Below are positions 1 to 12,434 of a stretch of DNA of 64,000 bases, piece after piece; the first letter of the stretch is position 1; each line of letters begins with the position of its first letter. The position numbers and the translations under genes are program-made. The notes under the pieces were generated by a model. The model saw only the letters and a program-made list of their open reading frames with translations, was not told where the DNA came from and searched no databases. Source of the DNA: Chamaecyparis obtusa (Eukaryota > Streptophyta > Pinopsida > Cupressales > Cupressaceae); the NCBI GenBank assembly GCA_027943335.1, contig BSBK01005649.1:1196001-1260000 (forward strand), in the 5' to 3' direction.

Positions 1-980
1 AATGGTATAGCAATGTATGGATTAAAAGTATGAAAATCAATAGAAATGGTAAAATAAAAAGAATTACATACTTGCCATTGTGGAAGCCAGGGAATACCCT
101 TTGATATTAGAGATCCAAGGCCAGCCCCATCAACACTTGTTATGCTATTTTTTCCCGAAATTTCCAGGGCGACATGAAGAATACTTGAGCAAACCGTACA
201 TGGCTGACTTCCTTAATTACTATGGCACGTTGTTATTAAGAACAAACACCATACAATGCAGTGACAAGAAAGAAGAAGATAAGTTATAAAGGCTTACTGA
301 CGATAAAGAAGTGCAGCAGTATAATTAAAATATGAACAAGGCACGATTTCTTAAGACCATGCAATGCCAGCATTTCCTAATATTCATTAATTAAATTAGT
401 GATTGATATCCCTAAAGCAAGGAGATTCATAAAAAGATAATTCCCACCAAAAGGTGCAATTAATATTAACCAAGGGAAGGGGGTTTCCAATTGGAAGAGA
501 CATGACTCTTCCACCCCAAGAAGAGGGGATAAATATGACAAACAGTAGATTCCAAGAGGGCATCAATCAGCAGCAGAGGAAAACACATATACAGCAGAAA
601 TAATTAAACAAACAGCAAGGGCAATCAGAATATAGCAAAAGACTCATTTGTGATCCCGTAATTGTGTGGCATCAAAGAAATACAATCACAGGCAATCAGA
701 AGAGCCTTCAGATTCAGATATAAATATATTAACCAACAGCATAGGTATCTCTCTAAGTAGTGTGGTATGAGATATAATGCATTACGTCTTGGCTGAATCA
801 TTATTGAAGAATATTATATTACACTTTCTTAATTCTGCATATTTATAATACAATAAATACATTGATTCCTTCAAAGCTTCATCCATTATGCCACCTCATT
901 ATGGAGTGGAGATATGGGCATATAAGGAATGGAAGTAGCTGAGTGGTCCATTCAAGTTAAATAGGAGGTCGAATGACTGG
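1..980. other. Intergenic, no gene seen
   Basis: AT-rich plant-type sequence. Short open frames (for example 80-289) have no recognisable motif and no codon pattern I trust. Nothing else is supported here. Confidence 0.5.
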
Positions 981-1374
981 TATACTTTCATGCCCCTTAG
1001 GAGGCCAGTACGAGTGATATACTTCCGTGCCCAGTTGAGGCCGACCCAACATATATATTTCTGTGCTCCTTAGGAGGCCGATACGATGGTTGTATCTCCG
1101 TGCCCCTGAACTTGATGGATCAGATCAAGGCACCTTATGTGTCTTCCCATGGGCCTCATAGTGGGGATGAGTCATCGGGTAAGCCTCAAAGGAATCCCAC
1201 ATGTACTCTATGACTGTTATACTTGATTGCATGTTTATCTATCTTTTGATAACTGATCTGATTGCAGGTTCTACATCAAGAAAGTAAGTTAAAATTCTAT
1301 TTATTGACCTCAATTTAAACCCTAGTTGGGAATTTCTAGGGTAAAACAAGTAAGTTCTAGTAGGGGACATTACA
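770..1374 (-). mobile_element. Possible solo LTR (minus strand), Ty3/gypsy type
   Basis: The right end reads GGGGACATTACA at about 1363-1374, so on the minus strand it would start TGTAATGTCCCC. This resembles the LTR terminus of element H at 58067 (TGTAATACCCC on the minus strand). The left boundary is not visible, and no primer site or coding remnant is attached. Low confidence. Confidence 0.3.
981..1126. repeat. 37 bp tandem repeat, about four units
   Basis: Four successive units start near 981, 1018, 1054 and 1091. Each has the plan TATACTTCCGTGCCCC, then TTAGGAGGCC, then a variable tail, giving a spacing of 36-37 bp. The units differ at several positions, so the array is old. It sits upstream of a possible LTR end at 1374 and may be a U3/U5 minisatellite of that LTR (inference). 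Confidence 0.7.
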
Positions 1375-3106
1375 AACCAAGGTATGCTATGCGCAAGGGA
1401 GATCTTTAGAATCCAGCATGGAGATCTTATTCTTTTCTACTATGAGGTGCTATAAAATACTGCAAACAATTTCAAGTAGGTGAAGTCTTTCACATGCATT
1501 TTTAATTACATTTTTTCTAAGTTGCTGAATCGTCCAGTTTAACTGCCAATTCCGGGTATGGTACATACCAGAATTGGGTACTTCTTGGAATCCCTGAGGA
1601 ATCTTAGTAATTTATTATTAGAGTTGTATTTAATTATTTTTTCAATTCAAATTGTTATATATTTTAATAGTAACATTATATAATATATAATTGTTTAATT
1701 TATGTTTATTATTTCTTGTTATAATATTAATTTGTTAAATTGTATATGAAATAAATATTACAAGTATACTATTTCTTAATTCTTGTTTTTACGCTGCAAA
1801 ATACATATATATTTACGATTTATATATATATTTTTGTACGGATGTATCTAAACGTACCCAACCCCTTAAAAAAATTATGTCGTATCTACGTACTGTATCC
1901 ACGTACCTGTACCTGTGTCTGTACCCGATTTGGCAACTTAGCATTTTTTTCTTTTTTGGATTTGGCCTATGCAGTTTTTACATCATAGTCACCTCAATTT
2001 ATAGTCATTAAATTGACAGCATTTCCCAACATTTATGGTGGTAACAATTATAAAGCAAGGGGACTCACTTAGCAGTGAACACACAGATACCTTCAATCAT
2101 TTGTTAGGAGGAGCAATGGATACACTAATTGCTTTGGGGATTTTACTCTCTAGCCTCCTTAGTCCTTCCCCATTGCAAAATTTTTGGAGTGAATAATTGC
2201 CTTATATGTTGCTCGTCTCACAACTTGTACCAATGTGGGATTAACTCTGAGTCATCATCACTTATTGATGTAAGTAGGTGAAGACTTTCATGGGATTTTT
2301 TAATGTGGAGTTTTTTCTTGTGGCTTTTAGTCATCTCCAGAATAATCTCAATGATTAGTTATTATTCTCTTCTCATTTTTTCCCATTTATATTGGTAATA
2401 GATACAAAGGAAGAGGATTCACTTGACACATAAGCACCTTTAAGCACAAAAATGTGACAATGGATATTATTACTTGGATAAAGGATTGGGGGGCAGTGTC
2501 CTTCGATTTCTAATTGGCTTTGATCAATTGAATAGTGTCGGATTCTTACTTTCAGGGTTATGTGGTTGGCAAGTTTTGTCTTATGATCCACTTGTGCCCA
2601 AGCTTCTCTCTTGGAATACCTTATAAAATTTTGTGAAATATTTTGTTTTTGGTTGTGGGAAGCTAGCAATATTAGTAATTTTTCAGTGCGTTTTTTGGAG
2701 TTTATTTTTCAGAAAAGGGAATTTTTGGGTCTTTATAGAATATATTTTCAAGCTGAGTTAGCTCACTTTCTTGTGTTTATAGATGCATGCTATTGATAAG
2801 ATATCTGTTTTTGATAAAGGTAGAGAATGCTGGTAGTCCTCAAAAACGATTTCAAATCATGGGTCTAATTACATACCCTCCTAGCTGTTCCCTTCCTTTA
2901 TAATTGCTGGCAGCATTTTAGGATGTAATTGAGGATGGCATCTCCTATGGACCATGGTGGCAAAGGGTCTAAGGATGCTGAAGGAGTTGGTTTTTTTTGG
3001 ATTCCCAAGTTTATTAACGCAAAGAATAGTCATGAAAGGATAGTTTGAGGGTTTGACAACATGATGGTCAATTACTATCCATTAGAGGACATCCATTTGT
3101 ATTGTA
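1375..3106. other. Intergenic, no gene seen
   Basis: AT-rich sequence, very A/T rich around 1600-1850. Frames at 2373-2669 and 2611-2796 lie on opposite strands and lack any family motif. I see nothing I can name. Confidence 0.5.
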
Positions 3107-3412
3107 GATTGCATACAATGCCCTTATTATGGTTTGTTAATATGGTTATATCTAGCTATCCATTACTTCTTTGTTGAGTTTTGGGTAGTAATAGGAAATA
3201 GTTGGTGGATGGTTGTGTTTTCCTGGCAACCATCGAGTCATTGAATAGTTTTTGTGTAGTTTGGAAAAAGCAGCCCTGGTCCTTTCCTAATCATTTTTGT
3301 CTTCTACGAAAGAATTTTATGTGATTACAGATATATTTTTGTTGTTGCATCTAGTGTGCATTGTTATTTCTACACTATCAAGCATTAGCTTTATTAGATA
3401 GAGCAGTAAATT
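3107..3412 (+). repeat. Dispersed repeat, copy 1 (paired with 17755-18097)
   Basis: About 300 bp, clearly similar but diverged, matches 17755-18097. Both copies start near GCATACAATGC and end near AGCAGTAAA. The last 35 bp (AGCTTTATTAGATAGAGCAG in this copy) resembles the A-box half of a tRNA gene, and a B-box-like GGTTCAAATCT follows at about 3438. It could be an LTR piece or a tRNA-related SINE. Similarity between the copies stops at about 3412. Confidence 0.5.
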
Positions 3413-3659
3413 TTTGGTGCCATTGCCTTAAAAGCATCGGTTCAAATCTAAGATATTCATGCCCTCGACCCAAATAAAGGCAAAGAAGAGACCACAACAT
3501 GGCCAAAACCAAGAGATCAGAAAATCTTTTAAAGGATCTTAGAGCAAAGAGAATGGAGGAGATGACTCCAAGAAGTATCCAAAGAAACCCTAGCCATACA
3601 AGTCCAAAGTCAAAGTCCATCCTAAAATTGAAGCTGAAGTCAGAGTGTGAGTCAAAGCA

Positions 3660-4900
3660 AAAGCTCTAGTTGGGAAATAAAAAATATTTTCAATGCAAAG
3701 AAGCATATAAGGTAGTGTGGGAGGCAATAGCAAGGCACCTACCACTACTAGATACACGGGTCAATCTATTTAATGAAATGAAAAAGTTTGTACAACCACC
3801 CCCCAAACGAGGAAGGTTGGGAGATAGAATCCAAAGATTCATTTATAGAAATGCATGAGAATAACCTTTAACGTATTGAAGAGTTGTTGATTAAAGAAGA
3901 CTTAGGGATTGAAGGAACCAAGGCAAAAGCTCTTTGGCCAAGGGTGTATAAGAGAGAACTTAATGGAATTACAAGTGTAGAGAATGCTAAAGCAAAATGG
4001 ATTGAGGATTCTCATGTGGTTGAGAGTGTGAGAGAAGCACCAAAATATCCGAATCAAAACTCCCTAGTGAGAAAGTTCCATGCATCGAGGTTGCATCAAA
4101 ACATAAATTTGGTGACTCCACCATCAAGCTCCAACATAGGCAAAAGTTGCGAAAGCTCACAAGCAATGGGTCAAAGGATCCTATAAGGCATTGTTAGACT
4201 TGTGAAACGATCTAGACAACAAATGGCCAATACAATAGAACATTTTGGCTGCAATCCTTTCTAGCTACCTTGAGGAGTATACCATCAATTGGTACACAAA
4301 AATTGAACCAACCTTCTAAACCATTTGGCAGAGATCAAAGAAAGCCTTTGAAGAAGAGTTCAAGCTATTGCATGATGACAATGAAATTATAGAAGAAATT
4401 TATAATAAATAGCAAGGTAAGCATGAGAATGTATGAACTTATAATAGTAGGTTCAAGGAACTACTAATAAATTTAGAGAAGGAATCTACTGATGTTTTGG
4501 AGAAAATATGGTTTATTGAGGGTCTTCTTCCTTCATTAAGTAAAAAAGGAAGTTTGTACCACCTTCATCATATGAAAAAGCTTAGAATAGGACAATGAAT
4601 ATAGATAACAAAGAAAAAATGTCCTCTTGGACTAAAAGATAGTACAAATACTTAGAGGAATATGGGGGAGGACGAAAGAATTGAAGGCAAAGAAAGAAAC
4701 AAGAAAAGATAACAAAGAACTTTGGTGCACAAACTATAAAAGCGAAGGCCACATCAAAACTAATTACTTCTAGAATTGTTCTGTAGCTTTTGCTAAGTTC
4801 TGGATCACTCAATAAAAGAGTGCCCAAACAATCTAAAGAGTAGGAGCACACAAGTGGTCTTCATACGAGCAAAACATCCCACTCCACCAAAGCTTTAGAG
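3660..4900 (+). pseudogene. Decayed retrotransposon gag (element I, copy 1)
   Basis: Fragments of a Ty3/gypsy-style Gag are readable through several stops and frameshifts. The clearest part is about 4375-4555, with motifs of the type TYNSRFKELL and FIEGLLPSL, typical of the capsid domain of plant Retrotrans_gag proteins. About 4720-4770 reads like a zinc knuckle whose cysteines are mostly lost (CTNYKSEGHIKTNY). The open frames at 3670-3858 and 3884-4186 lie upstream and may be the N-terminal part; I do not recognise them alone. Function in a live element would be RNA packaging in a cytoplasmic particle. No intact product is possible here. Confidence 0.55.
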
Positions 4901-5740
4901 TAACATGACACATCTCTTGGGGGATATCAAAATCAAAGAGGGTGAGGTCAAAGACAAATACAGTGCAATCCCAAAGGATGTCCAGTCATTTTTGCAATGT
5001 AATGAATGGGTACATTTTGCAAGAGGCTGACATACAAATTAGAACATAATAGGGATACTATGAAAATGGTAGAAGGAAACCATCAAGATGTTAGATGTCC
5101 AAATTAAAAGGCCAACATCAACATGATGATGTGGAAAGACATAGGGAAGTATTGGCCATTACTCAAACCTAAGCAAAGAAAGCTATGTACTCAACCCACA
5201 TTTCAAAAAAGAAAGACTTCACGGAGGGCCAATGTGGAGTATGCCATGGCTAGCTAATGCCACCACTCAAATGCAAATGCAGGTTGCTAATAAATCAATT
5301 ACAATCTAATAAAAATATTTTAAGACAAGTACTTCAAACCATCATATTAGTTAAAATAGTGGATTTGTTACAAAGTATTCTTGAATTCCAAAATGTTATG
5401 ACTAATATTGTGTCTCGAAAGAATGCTATGGCCCATTTAGAATTTGGAGATAATGAATAATCAATAATTGAAACTCCCTTGTTGGGAGACCAAGTGATCT
5501 ATCCCATATTATTGATGGTTAACATGGTAAAGAAGAAACTAGTGTGGTGCATATGGAGATTCTTGGAAGGAATCTCACTAATACAACTATTGATGGTGGA
5601 TTTAGTGAACATACTTTTCGAAGGCACTTGTAGAAGTTTGGGTAAGCCAACCATCTAGCCCCTAACATTTCAAGTTGTTGGTATAGACCAATAAGGGATC
5701 AAGTACTTGGAGCTTTAATGGCCCAAAAGGTACTCATCAA
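4901..5740 (+). pseudogene. Decayed protease region of element I, copy 1
   Basis: This stretch is collinear with 14613-15240, both containing the block around AATACAGT(G/A)CAATCC. Read through stops, the part at 5490-5730 resembles plant Ty3/gypsy aspartic protease: a VNILFEGTCRSLGKPT-like segment followed by FQVVGIDQ. In related elements this region follows an active-site DGGSG, which is degraded here. A dead pol remnant. Assignment to protease is by motif memory, not by search. Confidence 0.45.
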
Positions 5741-7489
5741 AACTTAAACTTTTTCTTAAATTCTGACCATCTCATGTACTCTTGTCTAGTGTAATTTCAT
5801 CAATGAACCTTAGCCTAATTTTTGTGATTTCTTTTGTAGGTAATGAGGTGGTGGAAAAAGGGATATTAATTAAATAATTAACAAAAGTTGTTGAAAGTAA
5901 CTTTGAGTTATATATGAAAATGTGACATTTATTTTTTCTAGTTTCCTATTGTTTGCTGTGATGGTTGTGATGAGCTCAGAGTTTGCAGTGTTGATATGAT
6001 TTTTTTGATGTTTATTATTTTCAATTGTTTTGGAGTGATTAATAATCTCTACAAGCCAAAGTATCCCCTCGTCTAGCCATACAACTACAAGATACTATTG
6101 GCTTGCACTAGTTTAGACGACCATATTAGGTTGTACAAATGCATGATTACATTCCTACCGTTGGTGCATGAGAGCTTTACTAATTTTTGTCTATGATTTC
6201 CAATCTTTAACTTGGCCGTACATATTGGGAAACATGGTGATTGCAATCTGGATACATTTGGGCTATACCATATTGCAAGCCATATGAAACCATACTTGCT
6301 GGTTTTATCAATTTGTAGATTTAATGAGGGTTTTTGTACTTACCATAAAACTTTTTAAGAGTCATATCATGAACTAGCCACTTCTCACACATTCCAAAAC
6401 CTTTTTAAACATACTGTATTCATTATTTGGGCCATACTGATTATAATGAGGTCATACTATTCTATAATGAGCAACAACAGAGTTTGAATCTGATATTTAT
6501 TTTACTTATAGAATTCACTACCTCTTAGTTTTCCATACTTCCATTAGTAGACCATAACTCAACCTACATACAATAATTCTCATGTTTGGCCATACTATCT
6601 TGTCAAGGTCGAACAAGTTTCTTACTAGCAATTTATTCCAACTAAGGTTTGATTCAATCTTCTACATTGTTTTGAGAATTTTCCTTGTGTTTGAACACTA
6701 CTTTTTAGGCTTCTAAAGATGCCAATTTATTTCCAGCTCTTAGATTTAGTTTTCTAATTATTTGGATTAACAAAATAATCTTTGTAACATATTTGTTTGC
6801 AAAAATCAAATATTGTAAGATTGGATTATTTATCACCAAAAGTTATTTAATTTTTGAAGATCTTGGATAGTTCACCGTCAGATCCCTATTTATCATTGTA
6901 AGAGATCTTGGTTGGTTTGTCCACTTGATCCATGTCATTATCAATATTCAATCCACCATCTTGGTGTGTACTAGAATTGGGTGATATAGTTTGCCACTTT
7001 AGCAATGATGTAATTTTGCTTGTATTCAACTAGTTTGGCTTGATGGGAATTTGCGTGTCGACCATTTTGGCACCAGATTATTATATGATGTTTTTATTGT
7101 AAATTGTTCTACTAGTTGTTGATATCTTTTAGTTGAATTCCATTATCCTTGTTCTAGTCTTTGTATGCCCTCCCCTTACCCACATTGGAAATTTGGTGAT
7201 TAAAAAGGGCTAGGGTTTAAGTGATCACAAAACATTTGTTGTATTCGTGACATTACAACAAGATCTAAGAAGAGATATAATGCAGATAATGAAAGAATTA
7301 AAGGCAAAGAAAGAAACAATCAAAGGTGGCAAGGAACTTTAGTGCATAGGCTAAAAGTGAAGGTAACATCAAAAGCAAATTGTCAAAGAAATCTTTTGGA
7401 ACATTTGCAAGATTTTGGTATTAGTACAATGTTGTTCCTTCTTGCATCTAAATGACTCTGTACGTAGCTCTATCATGAGAGCATCATGG
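5741..7489. other. Intergenic, no gene seen
   Basis: AT-rich non-coding DNA, perhaps further decayed element I sequence. The words CCATACT and GGTCATACT recur between 6290 and 6600 without a regular period. No open frame with a recognisable motif. Confidence 0.45.
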
Positions 7490-7499
7490 AGCCAAATCG

Positions 7500-8530
7500 G
7501 TGTGTAACGTTAGAAATCCTCCTCAAGGTCCAAGGTGCACCCTAGAGTGCCAATTTCACTAAGGCAAGAAATTTCCTTGAAATGTAAAATCTGTCACTGA
7601 GCTTGATCTATGCTCTAAGGCATGAAATCCACTATGCCAAGGAAATGTTCAAAAGCTAAAAAAATCCCTCACAAAACCCAAAGTGCGCCCATGAGTGCTA
7701 AACTCACTATGCTAGCAATTCTATAGAGAGTAGAAAAATCTGTCTCTAAATCCAACTTGCGCCCTACAAGCTGATCTTATATGCCCAAGGAAAATGTGCA
7801 CAGTCTTAAAATCTGCCTCCCATGCTAGAATGCGCTCAACAACGCTAAAACAAAAATGCTAGGGAATATTTCAAGACTTCAAAAATCGTCCTCCATGCTG
7901 AATCTGCACCTAGCAATGGTAAACACAAAGGGTTGAGGATTACATTGCAAAGATTAAAATCCTATCTTGAGGGCAATGGGCCGCGGTTTGTGCTTGACAA
8001 AGAATTCTGCTTAGGGTTGAAATCTGTCACTATTTCCCTTATGTGCCCAAAAGCGCTATCACTTGATGCTCAAGGAATTCTACAAAGGATGGAAAGTCCA
8101 CTGCAAAGGCTAATATGGGCTCATAAGTGCAAATCCTACATGGGCCAAGAATTCTTCATGATTTCCAAAATCCTTCTAAGCATCCCATTTGTACCCAAGA
8201 TAGTATCGCAAGGAAACATTGGAAATTGGTTAAATATATAAATCCGCTTATGAATCTCATGTGCACTAAAGAAAGGGGTTGGAAAATGTGATTAAACTTT
8301 GGTTAAATATGAAATCCTTTCCTATATCTAAAGTTGCGGTCAAGGACAAAATCAAAAGGGATGATTAAAAGTTGGTTAAGTATTGAAATCCAAGGTTGAT
8401 ATTGCACGCAAATGATCGACATACTTGAGATTTGATTAAATTTGGAAATTTTTTCACATGTCTAATTTACGCCCAAGGAAGAGGTTGAGTGGAAATAATT
8501 TGAAATTGATTTGATGTAAAAAAAATTAAA
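7500..8530. repeat. Diverged tandem array, period about 73 bp, about 13-14 units
   Basis: A core resembling TGCGCCCAAxAGTGCTAA recurs at about 7536, 7611, 7684, 7758, 7831, 7905, 7977, 8044, 8116, 8190, 8262, 8335, 8403 and 8469, so spacing is mostly 72-75 bp. Each core is usually preceded by AAATCTGTCTC-like sequence and followed by ATGCCAAGGAAA-like sequence. Units are heavily diverged, worse toward the right. The open frame at 7933-8241 lies inside the array and is probably chance. A TATA-like motif in LTR-like sequence lies downstream at about 9257. Confidence 0.75.
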
Positions 8531-8879
8531 GTCAAGTTCAAACCAAATGTTGGGAAATTTGAAAATTCATTTTGAAGACGTTCAAGTTTCAAGCAATCCA
8601 GTTCAAGGTATTCAAGGTTTAAGACTTCAAAGATCAAATTTCAGGTATAAATGAAGAAGGAAGATTGCAACATCTTGAAGTTTCTCTAGAAATCCAAGAT
8701 CAAAAGTCAGAAAGTTCAACAATGACAAAATCATCGAAGAGGGAATCCAATCCATTTCAAGAAGGTGAATTCTCAAGCAAGTGCATGGAAGGATGAAAAT
8801 GTTCAAGGAGAGAGTTTCAAAAGAGTTAATCAAAGTTGGGATCTTGGTTACAAAATGATGTAGTTGGAAAATACCCAAG

Positions 8880-9800
8880 TCTACATGGCACCCAACATGC
8901 TGACATGGTGCCCAATCATCTTCATTAGCTAATCACAGGTCTTCAATTCAACATGTCCAAATTTCCTACATTTAAAGAAGGGAATCAAGCACAATCTATT
9001 CTTGGCAAAGAACCATTTAATGCTTAGTGGGCATCTTGCCTCATTATGGGACAACTTTGGCCACTCTCCCACTAAGTGGGCAACCCTCTTCTAATTTGTC
9101 CATGTGGATTTGCTTATTTATGACGGAATCTCTCTCCTTGACCCAACTATAATTAGGGCTGAGGTGGCAAAATCTAGACCCTCGATGTTGTTTCAATTTG
9201 ATTATAAGTTGAAAACCTATATAGATAGGGAGATTAACTGTAATTTGAAAACCTATATAAAGGCCCGACCTTCTTATTTGTAATTCATAAGATAGGGAGA
9301 TAGATAGTTAGCTCATCAAAAGTAAAGAGCTCTTGCTCCTTCGAGTAGAAGTAGGATGTAATGGTGTTTGATGAATTTTCAGGGCTTATACTTTTTGCAT
9401 CTAGTTGATTATAAGTTGTGTAAAGTTAGCTTGAGCCCCTATTATATGGATGCTTACCTTCGATCATTAAATGTGCATTGTTCGTTATGATACCATTGTA
9501 CATTGTGATATGAAAAATCTTTTCATAACTCTTGGAAGATTGCACCAGTTCTTGTGGAGTTGTTGATCTTGGCAAAGCAGGGCTTGGTTATTTTGAATTT
9601 GTCCATCAGAGCAATATCCATTGATATAATTGCCCTTATGAGTAGATTTAGATCCTTCTAACCCTTTCCCCCTTTAGTTTCATTTCATTTCAATTGTGTC
9701 GTTCAAGGAAGACGCATCATGAGATTGCAATATCTGATGAAGAAGTTCCAGCCAGCATTGTGGAAGAGGTGAAGAACGATTCAAACTTAATTCCCTTTGT
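8880..9800 (+). promoter_or_regulatory. Possible LTR promoter region
   Basis: CCTATATAAAGGCCCGACC at about 9251-9269 has the look of an LTR TATA box with a downstream start region, and a shorter copy of the same context (AAACCTATATAGATAGGGAG) lies at about 9209. Nearby phrases such as CACTAAGTGGGCAACC also occur in LTR-like sequence at 14320-14350. Boundaries and primer site not found. Confidence 0.3.
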
Positions 9801-10429
9801 GTTACCAACATATCACAACAACCATTGAGCTTATCCACACGTCAAAACCTAATGTAAAAGAACCTTGGAATTACCTATAAGATCTTTTGCAATCTTAGCA
9901 TACACGAGATTTTTCTCAAGAGAGGATAAGATACCTTGGTATTTTATTTTGTATTAGTGTGGTCACATAACACCCAACAACACGTCCCCTACCCCAAAAC
10001 TTGATGTCCCCATCCCCTAGCCATTTTGGGGATGGCGAGACACCGAGTGGACATCCTCCTTTTGTCCTCAATGCCTGCTCAATCCTCCAAAATGCCAAGA
10101 AATGTCCCTGGCCATTTGGGGACCACTAGGGTTGTTTCTAGGACAGCCAATCATCCTATATAGTTGGGAACACCCCTAGGTGTTAAAACAAAAAATAAAG
10201 TTTTTTTTTAAATTTTGTTTGCATCTATACCTTCGTATGAGAATCAAAACAATATATTCAAATTTCAAATGTATGAGAATCAAAACAGCTATTCTACTTT
10301 CAAATGTAGGAGAATTAAATATATTCAATGAAATACACATTAAAAGTTACAATTGTTTAATATTCTGAGTCATGCCAAGTCTGAGTCTCAATACTATTCT
10401 TGAAAAAAATCATTCTCAAGTTTTTTTTA
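9801..10429. other. Intergenic, no gene seen
   Basis: Includes a C/G-rich patch at about 9980-10090 with repeated GTCCCC words, similar in style to 12430-12520. No coding motif. Confidence 0.4.
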
Positions 10430-10580
10430 AGAGGGGTAAACACTTTGACGTGGAGCTATGAACTGGTGAGGCTACAAATGGGTGACCTCATCCCTAGTGG
10501 TATTTGAACCTTGATGGCAAGAACAACAACACAACAACTAAACCATCACAACATGCCACTATGGCTTCATTCTCAAGTTT
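10430..10580 (-). mobile_element. Possible tRNA-derived SINE (minus strand)
   Basis: On the minus strand, near 10550, there is TGGTTTAGTTG, similar to a pol III A box. About 30 bp on, at about 10507-10525, is ATCAAGGTTCAAATACC, a near match to a B box. An A-rich segment (AAAAAAAACTTGAG, plus-strand 10420s) follows at the 3' side. The A/B-box order and spacing fit a tRNA-derived SINE head. Ends and target duplications were not resolved. Confidence 0.4.
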
Positions 10581-11999
10581 TAAAATTAAAGAAATGCACT
10601 AATTTTTTGAACACAAAAGAATGCACTATTTTATTTCATTGTATGATTGTACTTTATTTTCTCCAAAAATATTTACTTTTTTGGCATTGACCATAGTGGG
10701 TTCCATTGGATGATCCATTTCTGCTAGAGGATGATAGTGATTTAGATGGTTCTGAGTCTTTGGATATTGATAGCCTGAATGAGGCTTAGTAGACCAAATA
10801 ACATATATAGTGATATATATCGTTAATGATAATCTATCATCAATGTATGAGAAGAATACCAATTCTGAATAATTTGCATCTACCATGACCGAGCAATGAT
10901 GATGATTTGTTAAGATAGTATAGGTGGCAAATACAAGGAGATGAGCTCAGGCATCATGAGATTACGGTGTTGAACTCATGGTTTAGTGGTTGTCGGGGAA
11001 TGTATCTCTTTGACCACATACACATAAAAAACAAGGTCATGTAAGCAGCATCGCTAATAATACACGTTCTTATGCCACTAGAAGGCACGATAAGGCTAAC
11101 ACTAGATGTCAATGATAACAACATTTAAGACCATCGACTTATGGAGAGAGCATTTGCATTGTTGGTTTGTGTGGCATGTCAGTAGGAAAGGAATATTGAT
11201 TATGAAGGCAAGCATTAGCTAGTTAGTGACTTATATATAATATTGATTAAAGGATTGATAGTTATTGACAATGTCAGCAATGACTTAAGTTAATTTGGCC
11301 ACCTTTAATCTTACTGTCAGCAACATAATTGACTTTAGACTAATGAAATGATTAAGTCAATAATATCAGCAGATGGATAAACCACGAAATAAGGATTTAT
11401 TAATAATTCAAATGGCAGCGATTACAAGTAAAGGACCCTTTTGTTATTGAATAGCGCGATGATAGGAGTAACTTGTGTGTGATAAAGGAAATATGATTAG
11501 TTATGAAGAATGGCAATTATGAAAGGATATGGGACGTGCCTTTACCACATGCCTTATCACTCCAAACACATGATGTATGAAGGTAGTCCCATCATTCATC
11601 AAAGGAGGCATGGAAGGATCAATAAGGCATTGGACCCTTTGATTGAGATGATCTAAAGGATCATAAAATTATTATTTATTTCTGATGGAAGAATCAAAAA
11701 ATATAAAATATATTTTACACTCTTCACAAGGAAGAGGTGTGAAAGGAAATGAATTATATATTGCTGGCAAGTGTCTATGAGTTTAATATTGATGACATAA
11801 TATTATATCTGAATTTTATTAGGGATGAAGAACCCTTATATGGTCTAATATATATATTTTATATCTGTTAATAATAATGAAATCATTATTGTATATCACG
11901 TATATGATATTTTATATATGTATAGATATATATTTGTAATACCTAAGATAATAATACATACATATCCTATTCTTTAATCACTCGCTAATACTGTTAAGA
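10581..11999. other. Intergenic, no gene seen
   Basis: AT-rich. The region 11820-11960 is rich in TATATA. No gene or RNA recognised. Confidence 0.45.
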
Positions 12000-12434
12000 G
12001 GATAGGCTGTTTTTGTCAGGGAGAAATGGAGAAAAACCTCACAATGTAGGGGGAAATCCCAAGATGGGGTAAGGACATTTATCACGAAACCTTGAGGGAG
12101 AAGTCCCGAGATAGGTATGAATATGTGTTCTGGAAACCATGAGGGAGCCTACTTGTAGATTGGTGTACACATGCCCTAAGGACGAGTAAATCCCCATCCT
12201 TCTTAGGGTTGATGTTTAGGAGAGAAATAAGGAATTAGGGCTTATGTATTATGAATCAGTGATTGTTTCTTAATTTAATCTGATTTAAATGCAAACTGAT
12301 GTATGTTAATCTTTGGGAATTGGCAGCCTCCTAGTAGTGAATGTTACAAATTGCCATTTTCAAGTGCAATTGAAACCATAGTTGAGAATTTAAGGGTAAA
12401 TCAAGTATAGTCCAAGCTGGGGACTTTACACATT
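12000..12434 (-). mobile_element. Possible LTR fragment (minus strand)
   Basis: Contains AAACCTCACAATGTAGGGGG and CCTTGAGGGAGAAGTCCC phrases of the kind found in LTRs, and ends GGGGACTTTACA at about 12423-12434, similar to the terminus at 1374. No primer site or coding remnant is attached. Confidence 0.25.

Noticed and set aside
3378..3460. Functional tRNA gene
   Set aside because: A-box and B-box words are present, but I cannot fold a full cloverleaf with a proper acceptor stem and anticodon arm.
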